A DNA stretch of 64,000 nt, from contig CM055614.1 in the NCBI GenBank assembly GCA_029379385.1, positions 18,519,994-18,583,993 on the forward strand, written 5' to 3'. This document shows positions 50,071-61,255 of this stretch, piece by piece. How positions within the stretch are numbered: the first letter of the stretch is position 1; each line of letters begins with the position of its first letter. A program made the position numbers and the translations under genes. Origin of the DNA: Quillaja saponaria. Taxonomy: Eukaryota > Streptophyta > Magnoliopsida > Fabales > Quillajaceae. Under the pieces are notes generated by a model, which worked only from the letters and a program-made list of their open reading frames with translations, made no database searches and was not told where the DNA came from.

Positions 50071-53000
50071 CTTAGATTATAGAAATACATATTAGCTCCA
50101 ATGAAATTACTTGTGTTGTTCTTCATTCATCCTTTATTTGCCACAATTATGAGGGAAAAAAGCATGCATACTTTGATGTTGCACAATTTAACAAATTTAT
50201 TCCTCTCATCTTTAAATTTGATGTACTATGTGAGTGGCTTTTTCTTCCTTTTCATTGGTTGCCTATCTTCTAAAGTAAAATATTTCAGTCTCTTTGTTTT
50301 CCCAAATTTGTTTGGCTTTCTCTGCTTGATGCAGGCAACTTTAAGTCATTTATCATTATATTATATCTACTCTTTCCGCAGTCAACTAGTTATTGACACT
50401 AAGTTTCTTGTGAATTTACGATTTCTCTCATGGGTTTAACTCCTCATCCACGCCAATCATGTGAATTACTTGCTTACTTCCCACTTCATTCATAATGTTG
50501 GTTCAATTTCTCTCATGGGGAAAATACTTTAGCTAACCTTTTACCATATTTTTCACTACTTTTGGGCTTGATATAAAGTTGCACTAGTAGCAAGAAAGCC
50601 TCAACCGTTTGCAAAATGTGATTTAAGTGTTGAGATTTACCGACTGATCATCCTTCCTCTAGCTTAGGGTATATCGATTGAAGAATATAGGTTATGGACA
50701 AAAGAATGGAAGTCTATTGACATATAGTTTTAAAATAGTTGCCAAATTTTTATAGGCTTGCAAAATTAAGAGAAAAGAGGAGACAAGATGTGAACCTTAT
50801 GACACATATCCTAGATGATGATAATAGAATTTTGGTCAAAGAAGATGAGGATTAATGAAAGAATTATTTTGACAAGTTTATTGGAAGTCACTGACGTTAT
50901 TTAGTAGATCATAACACTTATATTGAAGACATGTATCATAGTTTTGTTAGACATATTAAGCCTACAAAGTAAAGGAAGCTATAAAAATATGAAGACAAGG
51001 AAAAGCGGTATGACCTGATCGTATTCCTATTGAAGTTTGGAAATGCTTAGGTGAGTTGACCATAGGCTGGCTGACCTAGCGCTTCAGCCAAATTATGAAG
51101 ACTAATAAGATGCTAAAGAAATGGTGTGGAAGTACATTCGAGCTGTAATGATTATTGCGCTATAGAATTTATGAGTCATACTATGAATTTAAAAAAAAAA
51201 ATTAATTGAACATAGATTAAGGCTTTAAGTAGCAGTTACAATGAACTAATTTGGTTTTATGCATGGGAGGTCTATGACATAAGCTATCATTCTATTAAGG
51301 AGACTAATGGAAAAATCTAGAGAGTAAGTAAAAGATCTTCATGTAGTTTTTTGTTGACTTGGAGAAAGAATTTGATAGGTTTCCTAGAGAAGTTATGTGA
51401 TGGGTTGTAGGAATGAAATACGCACCTATCAAGGATATCAACCTTATTAAAGATGCGTATGAGGGAGTAGTGACTAATGTCAGAATCAGCAGAGGAGTCA
51501 CTAGATATTTTCCTATTACGATAGGTCTACACCAAGGATCTGCTTTAATTCCTTTTCTTTTTGGCAGATAATATATTTTTAGTTGGTGAAACTAGGATGG
51601 AGGTAAATCCCAAGCTTGAACTATGGCGACATGCTCTAGAATCTAGAGGTTGTAAGTTAAGTAGAACTGAAATTAGTATATGGTGTAGGTTTGCAGGGGT
51701 AGAACCTTTGAAGGAGGATTGATTGCTTAGTTAGTATTGAGGGTCAAGAGGTGATATTTCAACCTAGTGAGCACTTCAGGTATCTTGGATCAATAGTTCA
51801 ACATAATGAGAAATAGAAGAGGATGTTTCAGATAGAATTAGAACAAGTTCATGGAAATTGAGAAATGCATCAGGAGTTTTGTACGATCATAGGAAGCCTT
51901 TAAACTTAAAAGGGTAAATTTACAGAAATGGCTAACCTCCTACTATGTTTTATGTCACAGAAAGTTGGGCTGTCAGGAAGCAATCAAGCAACATATTGAG
52001 GAAATGAGCACCGCATAAATGAGAAGTTTAAGGTGATTGTGTGGTAATAATACTAAGAAAGATAGGATAAAAAATGAAGATATTCGGTGACAGTCTAAAG
52101 TTGGGATAATATGAGGGAGAATTGCCTAGGACGGTTTGCAATGTACATCGTAGAGATGTAAAATCTTCTGTACAAAAATGTGATAAGATTCATGTTGGCG
52201 GAAAGAAGACTAGAGGAAGCCACTATCTAGTTGGCTGAATTGGTGTGAGTAAAGACACAAGTATAAAAAGGTTTAGAAGAAAACTTAGCATGGAGATTAA
52301 TGAATGGAGAAAAAGAATTAATATGGCGGTGGCGGTTACCAACTAATTTTGTAAGAATCCATGTAGCTGAGCCCAATGATTTGGAATTAAGGCTTGTTGT
52401 TATTGTTGCATCAAATGTAGTTGTCCTTCTAAAGCCATAATCAGGGTGTTGATTGATTTAGTATGTGATCATGCACAAACATTGCTACATACATAAGTCA
52501 ATTGGTTTATTTCATGCATTTTGTAATCATAGTAGCGGTATGTCGTGCTTTATGGTGGAGGATGAAACAGCAGGGCGAAACTCCCAGTGTATGATTTCAC
52601 CAAATAAAAATAATTGGAAGATAAAACAATAAATAAAAAATCAGCTGAACTAGAAGCTTGCGGCATCACCAATAGCTGTGGAATTTATTTATTGGCTACA
52701 TGACAAATTCATATGTATGGACTTGTTTTATAATTGTAGGGTCCAGTGTGGTGAACTGAGTTGTTACATTTTCTATTTGTATTGCTTTTTCTTGGATCCA
52801 CATTTACATTTTTGACGAACCTTTCCTAGACAGATAATGTGATTTGTATTGGTAACCCTTGAAAGCAACATGAGTCAGCAGGTAGTAGGCTAGTGACAGA
52901 CTCCCGGGTTCACTTTTGGGTGTGTCCTTAAGCCCTTTATTCTCTTTGGATTTGTATGGTAAATGTGTTTTTAAATATTTATGTCTTATTTGTATCTGAC

Positions 53001-56000
53001 TGTGTAATGGGATTCTTCTTCTCTTTCAGGGTCCTTCCTCTGAAGAAAGCTGCTGAAGAAAAGGCGCAAGCAATACGTGCAGCAGCTGCTGCTAGTTTTA
53101 AGGCAATGCTTCAGGAACAAGGGAACATAACTGTTAATTCACGTTGGTCCAGGGTATGGGAATTTTTATGCATAAGCTTTTAGCTTATTTTTATGTGCTG
53201 AAGAGACTTGTTTTTAACATTTAATATTAGGAAGCTGTAGTTACAGTCTATGGGTTTTTGTTCTATCATGTGTTTCTTAAAACTGTTAATCTGAGAAAAG
53301 CAAATTGGTGAAGAATATTACTTGGATGTTTCTGGTGAACTGGTCAGCGAAGAACTCAAAAAAAATAAAAAAATAAAATAATAATAATAATAAGTTGTAG
53401 TGTGACTTGGTTTTCAAACATTGGAAAAATACTTTTATCAGCCAAAGTTTCTGAAATAGAAAATGGAGCTCTACCATGTTGCACGTACAAGTGTTAATAC
53501 TTCCGCTAAGAAAAAGAGGGCTTTGAAGGTGCTTATGTGAAACTGAAATAAATTAAGTTTCTTTATTTCAATATATAATATGATTGATAATGTAATGAAT
53601 ATTTTGGTTAACAACCCTCATTACTAATATCTGTCTCTCAAGTAATTTCTGACATCACACTTAACCAGCAGTAGGATATTGTATTGGACACATAAAGGTT
53701 TGTCCTGCTGTAGAAAAATGCATATCTTGATTGCAAGGTTCATATATGCTGTAACAAATATGGGATTTGGTATGCATATGAGAAACAAGTTTGAAATGTT
53801 TCTGTAATTAATTGATTTGTTATGCATTATGTAATATGCTTTATTTTTTCTTTTATATGCATATCTTTCAAAGTGGATTAACTGTTTCTTTATTATTTAT
53901 TTTATTTTTTTTTTATGTTTACTTTTCTATTCCCTTGTCGCTTTAGGTTAAAGATAGTCTAAGGAATGACACAAGATACATATCTGTGAAGCACGACGAT
54001 AGGGAGTTTCTTTTCAATGAGTATGTATCTGAACTAAAGGCTGCAGAAGATGGAGCAGAACGAGAAGCAAAAGCTAAAAGGGAGGAGCAGGTACCGGAGT
54101 TGATTAATGTGTTAAAATCATTCATCTTCTGCTTGCTACCTTATATTTATGCTATGCTTTGAGTAATATTCATAATGTAGTACAGGTTACTGAACTTTTT
54201 TTTTCTTTCTTTATTTATTTTTCCTGGAAACTTATACAGATTATAGTCCATGTGTAGTTTTAGTTAATTCTTGAGTATGTGGACTACTAAATTAGTGTAG
54301 CTGGCATTCTTTATTTGTTTTATACAGTTCCTGGTATTCAGTTTGAGACTTTACCCAGATCTGACTCCTTCGACATCTAAATATCATTGATTTTTTTTTT
54401 TTTTTTTAAAAGAAAAGAAAATTCATCCCTTAAAATTTCCCAAAACCACTTTAGCCCAAGATTTTTGTAGGTATTTTCAGAGTCTTGGAACAGAACTGAT
54501 TCAGATCCCTTTTTGACTGTAGAATGAGAACATTATTATTTTTAGGGTTTTATAATTTGATGATTAAGGTTATTATTTAGGAAATGGGGTTAATTGGGAA
54601 TTTATAATGAAATTGGGGTCTTTCTTAGAATTATGATTAATCTGGCATTAAGTTAGGGTGGTTATTGTTAGCAATATAGGTCACCTACATGCATTTTAGT
54701 TTTTAAATTCGTAACTATCAGACAATTCCATTAGCATGTTATAGTGTGTATATATTGTATCAAACTGTTAATTGCTTTGGCTTTCATTTGCCCTAATTTT
54801 CAGGAAAAGCTAAGGGAAAGAGAGCGAGAACTGCGCAAAAGGAAGGAAAGAGAAGAACAAGAAATGGAGAGAGTGCGGTTGAAAGTTCGCAGGAAGGAGG
54901 CAGTAGCTTCTTTTCATGCTTTACTTGTGGAAACAATTAAAGACCCTGAGGTAGAATATCATGATCATTGTGTATATAATTCTAGGTGGGATATATAAGC
55001 ACTGAACCCTTGTCCATCTTATAGATGTTAATATCTTATTCAAATTTTTTAAAGCTGATAGCACAGTTAGATATGAGTATTTTGCTCTGTCAATCGACTC
55101 TAAAGTCTAAATGTAAATCGCTGCCAATCAGCTGTCAAATAAAGTACAATAGAACTTAATATCACTTTTATGTGTCTGATCTGCACTATATTATCAACAT
55201 ACTGCAAACTAATTTGATTGATATTCCACTTTTTGTTTACTTTCTGAATAAGTCTTTTAAGTAATTATTTTGGCCGGCCTTTCAGGAGGATCATGAACAA
55301 CTAAAATAATTATGTTCTTCAGTTCTGCAACTTATACACTTATCCACTCACATAGGTTGTTGGATATGCATGTCTTTATACTTGCTTCCCTGTGGATGAC
55401 TGGCTTTACTTTTTGCTAGATTTCATATTTATTTTTTTACTTGATGATAATTTCTATGCTTCTTGCTTCCTTTTTGTTCTTAGGCATCTTGGACTGAATC
55501 TAAGGCTAAACTAGATAAAGATCCTCAAGGACGTGCAATTAATGCTGATTTAGATCCGTCTGACACAGAAAAGCTCTTCAGGGAACATATAAAGATGCTG
55601 TATGAGGTAATTTATACAATTCCCTCATTTCCAATTTTGATTAGCAGAGTTTAACTTCTCTTCTATACTCTTCTGCTATTTTTCTGCATGATTTGTTTAA
55701 TATGTTTAGCTGTATATGCCACTGTACTTTTATAAGTAAACGCAATCTAAGTATGTCAAGTTGTATTCAGATGATATGATATTAGGGTGCACAGCGAGTG
55801 TGAGAGTATGAGTGTTGACTACTAACACTTCTGTTGTTTCAGAAATCACATTTATTTCCCGTTATTATAAATTTTCATTAACAAACACCTCCTACCGTCA
55901 TCATCAATTGACAGAGCTGTTAACATGTGTTTAACTTCTTGAATCCTCTTATAAAAAAAAAAAAAATCCTCGAATCCAACAAGCGAAAAATCAGAATAGG

Positions 56001-57274
56001 GAGAGTCGTGGGATCGTGGTTGATACATGAATTGGATCAGTAAATAAAACATTGTAGATGAAGAAATCCACTGAAAACCATGGGTTTCTTCAGTGGGTTT
56101 CGATAAGGAAAATTAGTGGGGTTTTTGGTAAAGAAAATCACTTGAAGGGTAGGACTTCATAGTGGGTTGTCTTGTGAAAAAATGGATATAAAATTTTACA
56201 TAATCAAATAAAATAAGTCATTGAAATACCTAATCTAGCTATTATGAGAGGAGAAAGTAGAGACCTGGTTTCATTCACCAAAAGTTTCTAGGAACCCTAC
56301 TTGTCAATATTTCTTTGTAATCTAATAAATATATTTCTACCACAGAACCCGTAGATATATGTTTTCAAATAGAAGATTTATTTCAAAGAAGACTAATTCA
56401 AGTTGGAATGTGTAAAACACTAAGTAACTGAAAGGCAAGTGAAAGATAAATTGAGAAAGGGGCAGCGGAGTTTGACAACATAAAGCCTCTACAACTTAGT
56501 AAAGCAAGAGAGAGCTCTTGTTCACTTGCCGAAGATCAATAAGAAAATCCTTTTCATTGTAAATGGGTGTATAAAAACTAATAATTCTCCAACCATATGA
56601 AAAGAGAAAAAGAATTTTTAATTGTAAATTTAATTCCTAAGTCTTAAAAGTTTTGAGAGTAGAGCACCATTATTGATCGAATGCATCAAAATACGCCTGA
56701 AGTAGCTAGATACAGAAGAGTTCAAATGTAAGTAAACTTAGAGACCACACAGAAACTCTTCTGATATGCTCCGAAAAACAGAACCTTTGATTTAACCCAA
56801 TTTTTTATACACCACTGTTGCTTTTCAACCAAATAACTGAATGTCACCAATCCAATACATAACACACTCAGTTCAGCGATTAATGAGTGAGTTTTTCATG
56901 TAGGCATTTTCCAAATATGAATCACTATTAATGAAATTGACTTGTGGTTTGTCTAGCGATGTGCACATGATTTCCGAACTCTATTAGCTGAAGTATTGAC
57001 TTTGGAAGTTGCTGCCAAAGAGACCGAAGATGGAAAGACGGTCCTTAATTCGTGGTCCACAGCTAAACGTCTTTTAAAGTCTGATGCAAGATATAATAAA
57101 ATGCCAAGAAAAGAGAGGGAAGCATTGTGGCGACGGTATGCTGAGGAGACGTTGCGGCGGAAAAAGTTATCTCATGATCAAAACGAACACAAGCATTTAG
57201 ATGCAAAAAGCAGAGGCTCTGTGGATTCAGGAAAGCTTCAGGTGGGATCGAAGAGATCACGAGACCGAAGATGA
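30209..57274 (+). CDS. PRP40C: Pre-mRNA-processing protein 40C (WW and FF domain protein)
   Basis: Homologue of plant PRP40C, a nuclear scaffold of the Prp40/TCERG1 type; WW domains bind proline-rich partners and the RNA polymerase II tail, FF domains bind phosphorylated peptides, linking transcription to splicing. Exons joined by phase: 30209-30523, 30723-30869, 31482-32097, 32193-32356, 34575-34612, 38212-38290, 40853-41323, 42510-42593, 44082-44222, 44341-44447, 53030-53153, 53947-54090, 54804-54950, 55484-55606, 56957-57274. All introns are GT-AG; the total is 3018 nt, 1005 residues. Residues 1-360 are Pro/Ser/Thr-rich. WW1 is about 380-411 (W383, YYY 394-396, second Trp replaced by Tyr 405, P408). 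WW2 is about 432-460 (W435, W457, P460). Five FF domains lie near 603-660, 671-728, 742-802, 844-905 and 903-967. Start is the first ATG after the leader acceptor. The frame is open throughout, so it looks functional despite transposons in four introns. Confidence 0.92.
32600..33670. repeat. Unclassified repeat inside PRP40C intron 4
   Basis: Intron 4 (32357-34574) holds sequence with palindromic words such as GTATCGTCTTGCGAGACGAT (about 33630-33650), a (TA)n run near 33218-33233 and T-rich tracts. It looks like an inserted element, but I see no coding domain and cannot fix its ends. Confidence 0.3.
34751..34787 (+). other. PRP40C: Candidate cryptic or poison exon in PRP40C intron 5
   Basis: A 37-nt segment preceded by a long pyrimidine tract (about 34710-34740, repeated CCTTTT) and TTTACAG, and followed by the strong donor GTAAGC at 34788. 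After exon 5 (phase 2) it reads through in frame, but its 37-nt length shifts exon 6 so that a TGA follows about seven codons in. If included it would end the protein before WW2 and expose the mRNA to nonsense-mediated decay. Splice signals are seen; use is inference. Confidence 0.35.
36622..37086 (+). mobile_element. Solo LTR of a Ty3/gypsy element in PRP40C intron 5
   Basis: Homologous, in the opposite orientation, to both LTRs of the element at 46203-49987. It starts TGATGCAGAACTTAAGGCAG and ends ...AATTCTGCTGTTA (the full element has TGTCA), flanked by perfect 5-bp duplications CAATG at 36617-36621 and 37087-37091. The copy is 465 bp. It carries an extra partial repeat of GTAGGCTTAGGCT (about 36693 and 36730) and a long T-run near 36790. 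No internal region remains, as expected after recombination between two LTRs. It lies in the same orientation as PRP40C. Confidence 0.88.
38291..40852. other. PRP40C intron 6, no recognised element
   Basis: 2.56 kb between the two exons that build WW2. Open frames on the - strand at 39772-39960 and 39992-40321 have no known domain. The higher base complexity near 39790-40330 might reflect an old insertion, but I see no ends. Confidence 0.35.
43038..43630. mobile_element. MITE-like element with long inverted repeats in PRP40C intron 8
   Basis: The left arm (about 43038-43165, starting GGCAATAGTAACCAAAAGTCC) and the complement of the right arm (about 43500-43630, GGTAAAACTAACAAAAAGTCC) align over about 130 bp with shared words such as AACTTTTTCTTC and AAATCCTACTT. 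The middle is AT-rich and non-coding. No clear target duplication was found, so the superfamily is open. Similar words (AATAAGTCCTAATTT) occur near 41641-41655, suggesting a relative in intron 7. Confidence 0.65.
44448..46197. other. First part of PRP40C intron 10, no gene
   Basis: AT-rich intron sequence. The block at about 45315-45370 (repeated GAGAATTGAGA) resembles the complement of 60877-60935 in the DRE2 leader intron, so a dispersed repeat is present. The open frame 45907-46179 has no known domain. Confidence 0.4.
46203..46726 (-). repeat. 3' LTR with 78-bp tandem duplication
   Basis: The LTR proper is 46281-46726. The unit starting TGACACAACGGAATTATG at 46203 is repeated exactly from 46281, period 78 bp, and the first copy ends with a second TTTGA (46276-46280) identical to the target duplication. 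AAATTT-type microhomology at both borders suggests a slip or unequal exchange after insertion. Confidence 0.88.
46727..46738 (-). other. Polypurine tract of the Ty3/gypsy element
   Basis: On the - strand AGTGGAGGAGAC directly precedes the 3' LTR start TGATGCAG. It would prime second-strand synthesis. It also lies inside the open reading frame of the polyprotein. Confidence 0.75.
46740..48171 (-). pseudogene. Ty3/gypsy pol: RT and RNase H, frameshifted, no integrase
   Basis: From 48171 downward on the - strand: [16 protein letters not shown] and [18 protein letters not shown] (RT start), [16 protein letters not shown], then [19 protein letters not shown] (47824-47760). After frame breaks comes the catalytic box [14 protein letters not shown] (about 47570-47530), which is intact, then [10 protein letters not shown] and a [12 protein letters not shown] block (47460-47224). 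RNase H landmarks are [16 protein letters not shown] and [13 protein letters not shown] (46995-46790). Where the family continues with a zinc-binding domain and integrase, only [20 protein letters not shown] remains, followed by the C-terminal residues that run into the LTR. Several frameshifts make it dead. Confidence 0.85.
48250..48700 (-). pseudogene. Ty3/gypsy aspartic protease region, broken
   Basis: On the - strand [18 protein letters not shown] is the active-site area; the usual Asp-Ser/Thr-Gly reads Asp-Asn-Gly. Further on are [13 protein letters not shown], a stop in place of Trp, and NGHKIAMRP. This sits between gag and RT as in Ty3/gypsy elements. Stops interrupt it. Confidence 0.7.
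48872..49381 (-). pseudogene. Ty3/gypsy gag
   Basis: 169 residues on the - strand with a Gln/Asn-rich N-terminus, then the retrotransposon gag core ([53 protein letters not shown]). The zinc knuckle follows just past the stop: CFRYR, stop, [10 protein letters not shown], so the second Cys is Tyr and a stop interrupts the knuckle. Gag packages the element RNA; this one is disabled at the knuckle. Confidence 0.8.
49529..49540 (-). other. Primer binding site, initiator tRNA-Met type
   Basis: On the - strand TGGTATCAGAGC begins two bases after the 5' LTR end (LTR...TGTCA, GT, then the site). It is the standard match to the 3' end of plant initiator Met tRNA. Confidence 0.9.
49543..49987 (-). repeat. 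5' LTR of the Ty3/gypsy element
   Basis: 445 bp with TG...CA ends; on the - strand starts TGATGCAGAACTTAAGGCAG and ends CATAATTCCGCTTTGTCA. Followed at 49988-49992 by TTTGA, the target duplication. Its first 60 or so bases also encode the C-terminal residues of the polyprotein when present as the 3' LTR. Confidence 0.9.
50031..50064. repeat. (TA)n microsatellite
   Basis: Uninterrupted TA repeats, 34 bp, in PRP40C intron 10. Likely length-polymorphic. Confidence 0.95.
50735..52407 (+). mobile_element. Degraded, 5'-truncated RTE-clade LINE in PRP40C intron 10
   Basis: Pieces of an RTE reverse transcriptase in order: [18 protein letters not shown] and [13 protein letters not shown] (from about 50742), [20 protein letters not shown] (about 51018), [11 protein letters not shown] joined directly to [20 protein letters not shown] (about 51530-51620; normally about 80 residues lie between), and [15 protein letters not shown]. 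The 3' end has the plant RTE tail GTAGCTGAGCCCAATGATTT then AAGGCTTGTTGTTATTGTTG (to 52407). Many stops and shifts. The endonuclease is missing, so it was 5'-truncated. Same clade as 24549-27144, but far more decayed. Confidence 0.85.
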
Positions 57275-58973
57275 TTTTTGTTTTCATTTTCTTTCTGTAC
57301 TCTTGAAAGAGGGGGAATGCTATCTATCTTTGACCTTGATCTGTCTCACATTCTCGTATTAAGCTTTTTGGGAGAGGCCAAGGTCCTGTCTGTATTTTTA
57401 TATATAAAGGAGGACCACTAATGCTACTCATGTTTTGCAATGTAATTGACGTAGATGTAGATGGTCAGAGATTGATTATTGCTTTTGGTAATATACTGAT
57501 TGATATGTCCATTGGAGTTTTCTTCTTTTCGATTGGAAACATGCTTGTTTTTGAAATTATCTCAAGACACTGCTATTAGTAGGGTGGCAAATAATGTTTG
57601 TCATGTTCTGTCTCAAAACCCTTAACATGAAATCATTTCATAAACATGATTAATAAATGGGTAAAGGGTAAATTATATTTAAAAAGGTTTAAAAATATAA
57701 AATACCTGAATACTTATTTTTGTCTTTCAACTAAACAATTTAAATGGGTGAACATTTGGGTTCTGTTGTATTTGAATGTGACCCTGAATTCTTTAATTTG
57801 AGTTTAGTTATGTCATTTTATTTTAAATTAATGAGTCAATTTGTGAGATGACACAAACATGAAGTCATTTATTTTAAACCTATAATCTCTTGTAAGATAA
57901 TATGGTGTTGACACATTATTAATAAACTTATTTGATATTTAGAAATATAATCTTGTCACATAACTCAATACTTTTTTCTCATCTCGTTTAAATTATATCA
58001 TTTTGTCATATAATTTAAATTAATAAATTTATAATTTTTCAATAATTATAATTAAGAATGAATTTCTAATTTGTTTTTTTAATAAGTTCCTAATAATCAT
58101 AATTTTTATAGGCCTTCTCAATTTTATGAATTCAAAAATATTAACATTATAGTTTTCATGATTTATAATATTGTTTAAATTTTTAATTAAAAAAAATTCA
58201 ATAATTATATGTTAATGGTAGTTAAGATTGAATTTCTCAATTTTTTTTTAATAAGTTCCTATTAATTATAAATATTTTTAGTTATTCTCAAATTTATGAA
58301 TTATTATATTTAAAAAAAAGAAATTTTTTTTTTTCATGATTGTAATATTGTTGTTTTAACTTTTAATTCTTTTTTCATCTTAATAATTCAAAGATAAATT
58401 ATAAAAATGGTTTAGTGGAATAAAATTTATTTTCTTACAAACTTTTATGAGTTTTTAGTATTACAGAAATAATTTTTAGTTGTTATTTTAATTCAATTAG
58501 ACTATTTATTTACTATTTACTTTTTACTTTTTACTTCTTTCCTAGTTCTTTTATATTTTAATTAATATTAATAGGATTTTAATTGTTTTAGGACTATTTT
58601 TTTTTTGTCCTAATTCTTTTCAATATTAATAAATTTATAATTTATAAATAGTAATTAAGAATGAATTTTTGAATTTTTTATTAAATAAGTTACCTATAAT
58701 TGTAAAGTAAATATTTTTTAAAAAATACTATTAATTAAATCCAATATTAAGAATATAGTTTTTATGATTATAATATTTTTGTGTTAATTTTTCTTCCATC
58801 TTTGGAAATTTTTCAAAGTTTTATGTTTATATTATTAATTTGTACTAAAATTTTCTATTTGTTTAATGTCATTAATATATAGTATTATTTTTTATTAACT
58901 ATAATTTCTTGATATATACATTAATTATTGATGAACATATATATACATATCATAAGCATGATTTAATATACAA
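57275..58973. other. PRP40C 3' UTR, then AT-rich intergenic repeat
   Basis: The 3' UTR probably runs to about 57500; no single poly(A) signal stands out. From about 57585 (AGGGTGGCAAATAATG, a common plant repeat start) the sequence is very AT-rich. Related segments containing AAGRTTGAATTTCT and TTTAATAAGTTCCTA occur near 58050, 58225 and 58650, suggesting an internally repeated element that ends at the hairpin at 58974. Confidence 0.45.
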
Positions 58974-58993
58974 CCGTGTGTCACGGAAACTAG
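58974..58993 (+). repeat. Helitron-like 3' terminus
   Basis: CCGTG-TGT-CACGG forms a perfect 5-bp stem, followed by AAA and CTAG, then T. A short hairpin just before CTRR, followed by T, is the classic 3' end of plant Helitrons. The matching 5' TC end was not found, so the element's extent is unknown. Confidence 0.55.
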
Positions 58994-59349
58994 TAATATT
59001 AAATTCTCACTTTAATTTCATTTGACTATTTATTTATTTTATTCCAATCAATACTAATGTATTATGAAATGTTATTATTAAATATAAATAAATATAAAAA
59101 AATTCACTCTATACTCGGATATATTAAATATTCTTAAGTTTTGACCTTATATTTATAAATTATTTTTTATACTTTTAGGAATTAGAATTTTTTTAATGGG
59201 TTATCACATGAGATAAAAAATTCATACAACCCGGCCCGTTTTACAATATGGGCGGGTATACAAATTTCTGGTCCCGGACTCATGTGGGTAAAAGTTAGAA
59301 TTCCCGTACCCGGTGACCAACTTATGCCTAATTTGGTGCCTATCCGGAC

Positions 59350-59513
59350 TGGGCAGCCCATATACCCTGCCTATTTCTGTCCCAAAATGCCGTAGCTCTT
59401 TTAGACTTTTGGCACCGACTTATACGACCAAGCTGATTAGCTGAGCCCGCCAGGTTTCCATTATTCTTAATTTCTTAAAACGACTATAAAATATTCTTTT
59501 ATTTCGAACCCTA
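59350..59513 (+). promoter_or_regulatory. DRE2 core promoter: palindromic site II, TATA box, telo-box
   Basis: TGGGCAGCCCA at 59350-59360 is a palindrome that includes AGCCCA (site II, TGGGCY on the other strand). TATAAAAT lies at 59485-59492. AACCCTAA at 59506-59513 is a telo-box core, commonly paired with site II elements in plant housekeeping promoters. The pyrimidine-rich leader follows directly. Motifs are seen; activity is inferred. Confidence 0.55.
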
Positions 59514-59514
59514 A

Positions 59515-59681
59515 CATTTATTCCTCCACCGACTCTAACGCCGTCAACCCCCTTCTCCCTCTTCCCTTCATTTCCGTCTTGAAGTCCCTCTTACTTCTAG
59601 AATTGGATCTAGTTTCCCTCTTGGCTTGGTTTGTGTACAACGATACTTTGGTGCTGAAGATTTTCGATCTACTAATTTGAG
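59515..59681 (+). other. DRE2: DRE2 5' UTR leader exon (predicted)
   Basis: Pyrimidine-rich leader (for example CCCCCTTCTCCCTCTTCCCT) without an ATG, ending at the donor GTGAGC (59682). Joins, across a 1.57-kb leader intron, to the acceptor TTTTGTGCAG at 61246, ten bases before the start codon. The intron contains a dispersed repeat near 60877-60935. Confidence 0.55.
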
Positions 59682-61255
59682 GTGAGCTAATTGGGTTTAC
59701 ATTTCAGGATTTAGGAATTTTGATATTTGGTTGATTTTTTTTATGATGGGTTGTTTGTTTTCATGATCAAATTGTGATATGCATCTTGAATCTCCTCTCT
59801 TCTCACCCCTTAGTTTCTCATCATCATTCTGAAAAGGATTCTGGGTTGTTGTCTGATATCGAGGAGTTAGGGGAGAAGAGGGAGATAGTGAGATTCTTAG
59901 TTTCCTCACCTAACCAACCAGAAAAAGCAGGCAACACCATCTGAAAACCCAGCCTTAGTATATTTTAGTAGATAGAAACATTAGCATGTGTTAAATTTTT
60001 CTCAATCTTCTTGTTACTTATCTCTCTACCCTTTCTTGTAGAAATATTTTCACCATATGCAATAATTTTCAGATGTAGAGTCTTTTACTTTCTCTTGGAT
60101 TTGGCTAATATTACTTTCTGGCTGTTTTATAGGTATTGTGTTTTCACTGAAACCTTTAATGGGTTTTAGTTAGGAATTTACCCAGAAATGGTTTTGGGAG
60201 ATGAATACTAGCCTGTAATGGTTACAATGTTGTGATTAGTTTAATATAGGTGGACATATCCCCACTAAGCTTACTAGTAGGTTTACCCTTTACGTTCATA
60301 AGAGAACATTACATATTTATTTGTTAATGGAATGATAGTTTCTATTGTCCATAGGGTCACTACTATTTAGTTAGAACTTGTTATTGATAGTTGTTTTGAT
60401 AGCATCTTACTATTCACGATATGAATTTTTTGATTCGTGCATTACCCCCCAAATATCTAATTACAACCAAAATCTTATCAGTCAAGATTTGAATATTATG
60501 ATTCACAATTTCCGAATCTTGTGAGTCGTACTATTCATAATATGTTGGTAATATACCCAAAACTTATTGTACGCATCATATCCAATTAGACACAACCTGT
60601 TAAAACTCTAAATAAGTAATGTTATTTTAGATGCCATAAAATTTTAATCTAAAAATGCCTGGGTGGCTATTCTTCAAAGAAAATAAGTAATGCTTTTGAA
60701 GGGAAGAATATATTTTTATAAGGTACAAATTCATTGCTATAGTTGCTATTATAAAGCCAAGTTCATTTTCAATTGGCCAAATGAACTTTCATTATCTGTT
60801 AAGATATCTCATTTTAATTGATTTTGATTTGTGTTACATCTATTAATTTCATTTGGAATTGATATGAAATTTAAATTGAACTTTACTATTTGATTCTCAA
60901 TTCTCAAAATCAGGATTTCGATTCACGATTTGAATCTCGATTTGACTTCTATGGTCATGTTTATGATGCTTGTTAGACTCGATCATTATTATATCTAGAT
61001 ATGTAATATTATTACTTTAATATACTCTGGTATGCACAGTACCCTAATTTTCCAAAAAAATTAGTGTATGGTGCCTTGGTGTCCGTACCATTTTTGTGCT
61101 TCCCTGATTGGAGGTCAAAACTTTTGCACCTCTGCCCCTTTTCTTCTATTTCCTTCTGTATATTCTTTTCCATCACTGGTTAATTTTCTTTCATATAATT
61201 GGTCATGGTATAGCAACATGCTAAATCTACGCCTTGTTTTGTGCAGGATTCCACA

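Noticed and set aside
50101..50439. 112-residue hydrophobic open frame in intron 10
   Set aside because: No start context, no domain; AT-rich intron sequence commonly gives such frames.
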